This document shows, piece after piece, positions 57,187 to 64,000 of a DNA stretch of 64,000 nt (within the stretch, counting starts at the first letter, position 1; each line of letters begins with the position of its first letter). Source of the DNA: Brachypodium distachyon (lineage: Eukaryota > Streptophyta > Magnoliopsida > Poales > Poaceae). The stretch lies in NCBI RefSeq assembly GCF_000005505.3, contig NC_016134.3, positions 3,906,001-3,970,000 on the forward strand, written 5' to 3'. The position numbers and the translations under genes are program-made. Under the pieces are notes generated by a model. That model was not told the origin of the DNA. It did no database searches and saw only the letters and a program-made list of their open reading frames with translations.

Positions 57187-57770
57187 AGAGTCCAAATCCA
57201 ATGGCTCACAATTTTAGTTTGACATTTGCAAATTCAGCCCTAATGGCACTACCGACTGTCCTCTTAAATCTTGCAAATTTAACAGTAATTGTGCATGTAT
57301 TATGTAATACGTATAAAAGGAACTAGTTTGAGGGCTCCAAACACCTTTATGCTTCCATCCAAATCTAATCAAATGGCATACAAATTTAGTTGGACCCATG
57401 CAAATTCAGCCTTTGTTTGCACCCACCTTAATATTCCAAATGTAACCGTGTTTGTGAATTTATTAACTACACCAAAAAACTTAAAAGAATTTTTTTGCAG
57501 GATCTGCACAATTTCAACAATCCATCCAAGTCTAATCCAATGGCTTATAAATTTAGTTTGCATTCAAGCTTAGTTGGACGCTAACTCCCATGGCAAATCA
57601 AACAAATTTAACTTTAACCATGCATTTCATAATATTAGAGGAATATAAAAGGCACGAGCCAAACAATCTCAGCCTCGTCCAACTCCAGTCTCCAGCCCAA
57701 CAAATTCAGACTTAAATGCATGTTAATTCCCCTCTTAATCTTGCAAATTTAACGATTTGTTTGATCTTAT
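57187..57770. repeat. degenerate ~170-bp tandem repeat, three to four copies
   Basis: The block AATCCAATGGCTYAYAAATT followed by TAGTTTG recurs near 57190, 57360 and 57533. The phrase CTCTTAAATCTTGCAAATTT recurs near 57260 and 57735. Spacing is about 170 bp. It looks like an eroded satellite-like array. Confidence 0.6.
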
Positions 57771-58184
57771 TGCAATAGTTCTTACCAGTTACAAGAGGTA
57801 GATTTATAAATACTTACAATTAATAAATATTTCTACCCATCATCATGCAGTATCATATGTGTTTTAATTATGTTATATAATTCTGATGATTCTTTTGGAT
57901 ACCAGAGGTAGATTAATAGTTTTCTTGTGATCTGATAATTCGAATATTTTGTAAATAAGATTAAAAAAATATTACTCCAGTACGGCCTTGGCCTTGGAGC
58001 TTCTGGAATGGATGGTACTCCAAGTATTTTTTTTTTCTCCCGATCCCAAATTCCCAATTGGGCATTGGCAGCTACTACTCTCTCCCTTCTTTCCCCTCTC
58101 GCACGGTCACGCCAAGGACGCCTCTACTCTCCAGAGCCCTCTTTGCCGTGCTTCTTCTCTCTGCAGCGATCGGCGAGGGCAGCG

Positions 58185-61100
58185 ATGGCGTGGGCGACGC
58201 GGTTCCTGGCGGCGGTGTGCTTCTTCGCGGCGGGCGTCCTCTACGCCCCCGACGGCCTCCTCGGCGCCCGCTCCGGCTCCGGCGCCGGCGCCGCCGTCAC
58301 GGCCGCCAAGGTCGCCCACCTCCTCTGCTTCGCCACCTCCTGGGGCGCCGCGCTCTGGGCCACCTTCATCGGCGGCATCATCATGTTCAAGTAATCCACT
58401 GCTTCCCCTCCCAAAACCCCACCTTTCCCCTCTCCCCTTTTCTCGATTAGCCGATTTCCCCCAATTCAAGAAGCTTTGAAGGAATTCTCCTGAACTAATC
58501 GATTTATTGGCTGAATCTTCGTAGGAATCTGCCGAGGCACCAGTTTGGGAACCTGCAGGGGAAGATGTTCCCGGCCTACTTCACGCTCATCTCCGCCTGC
58601 GCTGCCATCTCTGTCGCCGCCTTCGCCTACCTCCACCCGTGGAAGGCCGCGTCCACCGTCGAGCGCTACCAGCTCGGGTTCCTCATCTCCGCGCTCGGCT
58701 TCGACCTCTCCAATCTGCTGGTCTTCACCCCCATGACCATCGAGGTGAGCGCCCTTCCTTCTCCTTAGGAGGCTAGGAGATCGCTTGTATTCAATTCTCA
58801 AGATGTAACCTAGTATACAGTACTAGTGTATTGGTTATGCTACCAACCAATTCTAGATCACGCCTCACCGCTGTCTCCACACTGCAGTTCGTAGGAATGT
58901 GGAACAAGTAATTTGCAATTGCATAGTGTGTGCAATTAGTGAGCGAACACACTCAGAAGTCGACGCTGCTGTATAATTCGGTTGACTACAAGTTCTACAA
59001 CAGCATGTAGTCAAGCGAACCAGCAATAATTAGCGTGCTTGGTTCCTTTTTTTTTTCTGTTGATTGATTTTTCCTTGCCCAACTTGCGAAGTTCTGTTGC
59101 TAGGGATCAACATATCATATTGCCCTAACATGTCAATCGCCAAACTGCTGTTGTCATGCTCCTGTCTTCGTCTCAGCCATTGACTGAGCTTCTCTAGGGC
59201 ACCGTAGGCAGTAGTTTGTGGGGAGCAACACCTTGACCAGATTGGGGTTCTTGAATTTGAAGCCGATGGATGGGATCACAGTTATTGGGTTATCTGTCCG
59301 CAGGGGCATATAGGTTTTGTTTTACTCACATTTTGAAATGGTCCCACATGCAAAGAAGGGAGAGCATATGGCAAGCATATCACCGCCTCCGATTGGCATC
59401 TTTACGTGAGTAATGATACTAGTGATCTACTCATGGGTAGGTGATAAGTTTGGGCGATAGCCTTTTTCCTTTTCGAGTGACTCTAGTCTTGAAAGAGTGA
59501 AGTTTTGTGCTGCTATATTACAAACATTTATTTTGGGTCGGCAGTCTTGATTCTGTGGGCAAGCATATTACGTAATGACTAATGAACAAAACAGCTGTCT
59601 TTTATTGCTTTTGTGTGTGTTCATTGCTTCTTCGACTAAACATGAGATGGAATTGGGTGCTAATTGTGACAATCTAAAGCCAACATTTGTACAATCCACA
59701 CATAGCATGCTGCTGATTACTAAATCCTAAAGTCAATGCAAATATACCTTGTTTAATGTCTGGTGGTCATTATTATGATAAACAAGTACAGCATTAAGAG
59801 ATTGATTCATTGGTATGTTCAGGGTGCAGTTTTGGTACTGTATTATCAGCCCGTAGCTATGTATAGGATGTGAAAACTAAAGAAGTAACAAGTAACTGTG
59901 TCGCTGTTTATTATATTCTGATTGAAAGGATGTCTTTATCACCAAAACATATCATTTACTTTTCAATTTCAATTAGAATCCTAGTTAAGCATCAATTGTG
60001 GAGAACTAGATTGACAACAGTACACAATGCATCGGCTGATTTCAGTTTCTTGGAAAATAAAATCATAAACCAGGGGGAGGTAACAGGTAGTCAAGACACT
60101 CCATAAACCAATTACTTCTATCAGTTTCTGTTTGCCCGGTAGCTAGATGGGTGTTAAAAGTGGACGGCTGTGCTATGATATCTATCCAGGTGTTGTACGG
60201 TGGGACTGTGCACCTGCCTGGTTTAGATGCAGTTTCAGTCACACGGTGCCTGTGTGATTGTCCATGCAGTCTTGAATTCAATGGTTTTAACTACAACACC
60301 CAAATATGATAATGGTTACATGTCACTGTTACTGGGGTGATATGCCTGAGGGAAGACTTCCTACTGGTGTTGAATCCTGGGAACTATACTTACTGTATGA
60401 CAATAGTTTGTTACTATTTTTCTGTAGTTTGGTGTATCTGATAATGACTAGCAAACAAAACAGCCATCACTTTATTGCTTTTACTTGTTTTGTTTGCTTT
60501 ACATCTTGAACCAAATACGTGCATGGCATCAAACCAATTTTTCATGCATTGCTGATATATTCCTAGTCTTAAGCCCAATTTTTCAGGCAATTATGCTTTC
60601 TATAATATGATACTAATTTCTAAAGCTTATCTTTTCATGCAAATATGCATTGAATGTTAGGTGCTCGTTTGCATGATATAGAGCTGTTCTTTAAATGATT
60701 TGTCTAACATTGTGCTCAAATAGCTTTGTTCATCAAGTGGTATTATTACTAGTGCTCTGATATTGTATTATGGACTTTTGAGGGTTCGAGCCAAATGGCT
60801 GCAATATCTCATTGCCTGAAGTAAAATCCAAGTTTAGTGTGTCAATACTTCGCAAACAACATTATATAGTTCAACCCAGTTGTATTGTTATTATACTTGT
60901 TGAAAACTGTATATTTTTTAGCAGCACAAAGAATAATACTTGAAACTGAAACTATAATCCAATTAAGCATTAGTTGGTGGAGAATGAATTGGACAATGTC
61001 TGACACAATGCATAGTGTGAGTTCTAGTTTGTTGGTAATGAGAACATAAAGCAGTTATTTCTACCAATTACTGTTTGGTCAAACCAAAATCCAGTTAATT

Positions 61101-61588
61101 GATGGATCTCATAAGTGCATCGGCATTGTTATGCGGTTTCCTGGCCTGTGTAGCTTTGTCAACATAGCGATAATTATGTTTGAAGCAGCAACTACTGGTG
61201 CTTTTTTAATTGAATATCAGTGTGTATAATGTGTCAATAATTTATTTTATTGTGTGAACCATGCTAAATGGAAACTATACTTGGGTAAAATAGAAGGCAC
61301 CTGTTCTTCCCAGTTCCCTTGCATTTTCTGGAATGTGGCTGCTTAAACTGCTTCTGTGCATGCTCATTGCAGATGATGAAGAAGAGGCACAAGATCGAGA
61401 GAGAACTTAGCATTGGTGATGAAGTTGGATGGTCAAAGAACGTGAAGACTGCAAAAAGCAACCCTGCCCTCGCTGCGATGAATAAGAAGTTTGGGATGAT
61501 CCATGGGCTCTCATCGCTGGCCAACATCATGTCATTCGGCAGCCTGGCCATGCACTCCTGGTATCTGGCCAGCAAGCTTCAGCTTTGA
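58185..61588 (+). CDS. TMEM205-like (DUF4149) four-helix membrane protein
   Basis: Exons 58185-58390, 58525-58744 and 61373-61588 join in matching phases to give 213 residues. Hydrophobic helices are at about 4-25 (FLAAVCFFAAGVLY), 42-68 (HLLCFATSWGAALWATFIGG), 82-105 (YFTLISACAAISVAAFAYLH), 118-137 (LGFLISALGFDLSNLLVF) and a weaker one near the C-terminus. MFKNLPRHQFGNLQGKMFPA is the loop typical of TMEM205-like proteins. The C-terminal part is charged and cytosolic-looking (MKKRHKIERE). Its function in plants is unknown. The start is the first ATG of the exon and lies downstream of a C/T-rich leader. Intron 2 is 2.6 kb and holds no other gene. Confidence 0.9.
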
Positions 61589-63365
61589 AGTGTACAATCA
61601 CCCGTCTTCACCATGACTCGGTTGAATCTGGCCGCATCTCAGTGTGTCTACAGTTCATTCTAAAAAAAATGGATTTGCGTTATGAGCCTGCAAACAGATT
61701 TAACTGTATCGTGACTCAAAGTCACTCGACGTTGGATCATTGTGCTTGAAAAACCTACAGAACGCATGTAATTGTCTCCAGTTTATTAGGAGTATAGAAA
61801 ATTTGTGACTCTGGTCTGTGCTCTCTCTATAGTCTATAGTACAGAATGCAATAGCCAGTTCTATTAGTTGCTTCATATGACATGGTTATAGTTTCAGCTT
61901 CCGTTTGAGCTTGAAAAGAAGACATTTCTTACTACAACTGAGCAGTAACGCATGGCAGAAAAAGACGAAATGACACTGTCAGTGCTGCTAGAAACAATTG
62001 TAGATTGGAGTTGAAGGCGGTTGACACGCTGCTGCCAAATGTCAATACTGTGGATCTCTTTGTTTCCCCTTTTTTCCCTCATGGGTCAACTTCTTTGTGT
62101 GGAGATCTGTAGAATGCTTTTGTAAATAATCAAACAAAGATTATAATGTATAAACCCATCTTAATAAAGTCTTAAACCCGCGAGCTGTTATGTATGTGCA
62201 GGTCAGGCCTACAGCGGGCCCAGTCGGTCAGATTCGCCATCAAATCGCTCTAATTGGACAGAAGAGGTTTTTTCTAGAAGAAGGAAAAAACTTGCCCAGT
62301 TATCAGTTCTCCAGCAGAGCCGAGCTCCTCCACGGCCCAGTGCTCCTCTTTCAGGAATCCTGTAACATGGTGGGCTGAACATTTGATGATGCCGTTGTTG
62401 TTCAATGCCTTTCCTTCTTCGCAGGCGTGCGGATTGCTTTGGATCAGCTCATAGAACACTCTGATTATCTGTTGGATGTTTGGTGCTCAGTAGCCTATGA
62501 TGATGCCATTCATTTCTCCAAAGCACTTCAACAGGCTATGTTCATGTCTTTGCAGCGTGGATCCCTGAACTGTTCTGAAGTATAGTTCTGCATTTTGCAT
62601 GTAGGCTGTAATTACATTCATGTTTCTAGCTAACTGAAAGTATTTGAAGCTGCTGCCCAGATGCCACGCCTTAATTGAGCAAACCTAAATTCCCAAGCAT
62701 TTATTGAACTAATAAAAGTTTGGAATTATATATTTGTATGTGTGAATTAAAGTTTGGAGTTATATATTTGTATGTGCGATATATGTATGCAGCCTCTCGT
62801 TTGCCAAAAATCGTAGTCCAATTGGCATATTGACCTCATTAGAAATATGAGTTGACGTATTATAATTTAGACAACATCCCACTCTTTCTTCTCTTTCAAT
62901 TGTTCTTTCCAAATCTTAAAGCACACACCATATCCAATGGTTGAGGATTTAACTTATCTCTACCTAAAAATCAGGCAACTTAGATATAGCGAAACTGTAA
63001 AAAAAAGGCACACGGTGTATCTTTGCCCAAGAAAATCCTAGCTAAATCCTAACAATGTTCTTCCTGTGATCGATGCCTGGGTTAAAGCCAACAATTGCTT
63101 TGTTTACTAATGGTAGAAACTGAAAGCAATTCAGCGGCACAATACAAGCGGTTCGTGCAGTTTTAATGGCACGAACTTATACAGATTGGAGTGACAAATT
63201 TCTCAACAGTACTACAAAATTGCAATTTGGAACTTCCAAGAAAAAGGAACCAAAAGGTGTGTTCTAGTTATTCTGGAGGCTTTGCTTTTAAAATTTAAAA
63301 GTATTGGGCCTTGTGTATTTTGTCCCTTGCTTTTATCCCCTCCTTTACACTTCTAGTAGTTGCTA
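61589..63365. other. 3' UTR of TMEM205-like gene, then intergenic
   Basis: The likely 3' UTR extends to about 61860. At 62190-62580 short protein-like frames occur on both strands without a recognised domain. The rest is AT-rich. Confidence 0.4.
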
Positions 63366-63478
63366 CTCCCTCCGTTTCATAATTCTTGTCTCAAATTTGT
63401 TGAAAATTGGATGTATCTATTCCTCAAAAATGTCTAGATACATGTAATATTTCGACAAGAATTATGGAACGGAGGGGG
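63366..63478. mobile_element. Stowaway-type MITE (113 bp)
   Basis: CTCCCTCCGTTTCATAATTC is at the left and its near-exact inverted copy at the right, flanked by TA (63364-63365, 63479-63480). It is the best-conserved copy in the window. Confidence 0.95.
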
Positions 63479-64000
63479 TATTATTTTGGGACATTTCTGG
63501 TATCAGAATGCTCAGAAAAAGGAAGAGAACAAAGCTTTTACTGACATTTTTTTGGCAATGTACGATGGATGTCTGTCCCTTATAGAGTACATCTAGTTGG
63601 GCAACTACTGAAAACAAGATTAAAATTTATTTTTCCTCGACTTCTAAATCAAATTGGGAGTTAAACTTTTTTTTGCAAGAGAATTTAAACTCTATTGTAT
63701 ATAGATGTATGTCGTTCAGAGTCATCCGTGTTGTCGAAACATTTGCTACTGCTACCATCCCAGGTAGCCCTTGTCAAACTTTTTAATCGTGGAGCACTTT
63801 GTTTTATATAACACTTAACGTCTAAACCCCACGCTTGCCACGTTTGGGTTCCTCTCTTTTGTCCCTACAAATTCATTATCAGTAGAAGAGGAATGATGCA
63901 TTTCTTCCAGAATGGCCAGGAATTCATGCGATTATGCTAATAACCCTACAAAAAGAAAGGTTGGAGCGTCTTTCAAAGTTCCAATCATACTATGGATGAC
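63479..64000. other. intergenic, nothing recognised
   Basis: No gene, RNA or repeat boundary seen up to the window end. Confidence 0.45.

Noticed and set aside
62190..62459. short protein-like frames on both strands
   Set aside because: Both strands are equally open, with no domain and no neighbouring exons.

Overview
This window is nuclear DNA of a grass, most likely a pooid (the Brachypodium, wheat, barley or oat side of the family). The evidence is: single-exon and spliced genes with GT-AG introns, GC-rich first exons, eight Stowaway-type MITEs with CTCCCTCC ends (six with a TA at both ends, two more degenerate), a Tourist MITE, a TRIM-type LTR element, a truncated LINE and an 8.9-kb Mutator-like element. 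No prokaryotic or organellar features were seen.

Layout. Positions 1-24,000 are an accessory region. It holds five minus-strand copies (A-E) of a two-exon SKIP19-like F-box/LRR gene, and every copy carries a visible lesion. It also holds one intact single-exon F-box gene of another type (6485-7414). A DegP-like serine-protease/PDZ gene (13508-18337) has been broken by a TRIM element in intron 1, a LINE just upstream of its start codon and in-frame stops.

Positions 24,150-38,200 are a conserved housekeeping block: a SHG1/BOD1-type COMPASS-related protein (minus), an RluA-family RNA pseudouridine synthase (plus), RNA polymerase II subunit NRPB9 (minus, four small exons), the COPII GTPase SAR1 (plus, three coding exons) and a 684-residue P-class PPR protein (plus). 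SHG1 and the synthase are divergent, the synthase and NRPB9 are convergent, and NRPB9 and SAR1 are divergent.

Positions 40,000-44,900 hold decayed, weakly recognised minus-strand coding fragments, including a GRF-zinc-finger-like protein. Positions 44,913-53,816 are a complete Mutator-like element (MULE) with about 150-bp terminal inverted repeats and a 9-bp target duplication (8 of 9 match). It carries a decayed mudrA transposase, a multi-exon plant-mobile-domain (PMD) gene, a GRF-zinc-finger/coiled-coil gene and a divergently transcribed Ser/Lys-rich gene. This multi-gene cargo is the most interesting system in the window. Positions 54,000-58,000 are repeats. Positions 58,185-61,588 encode a 213-residue TMEM205-like membrane protein, and the remainder is intergenic.

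The housekeeping genes do not form one pathway. The accessory genes are linked by history, through tandem duplication followed by insertion and decay. All calls come from reading the sequence and reconstructing exons by hand; no database search was possible.
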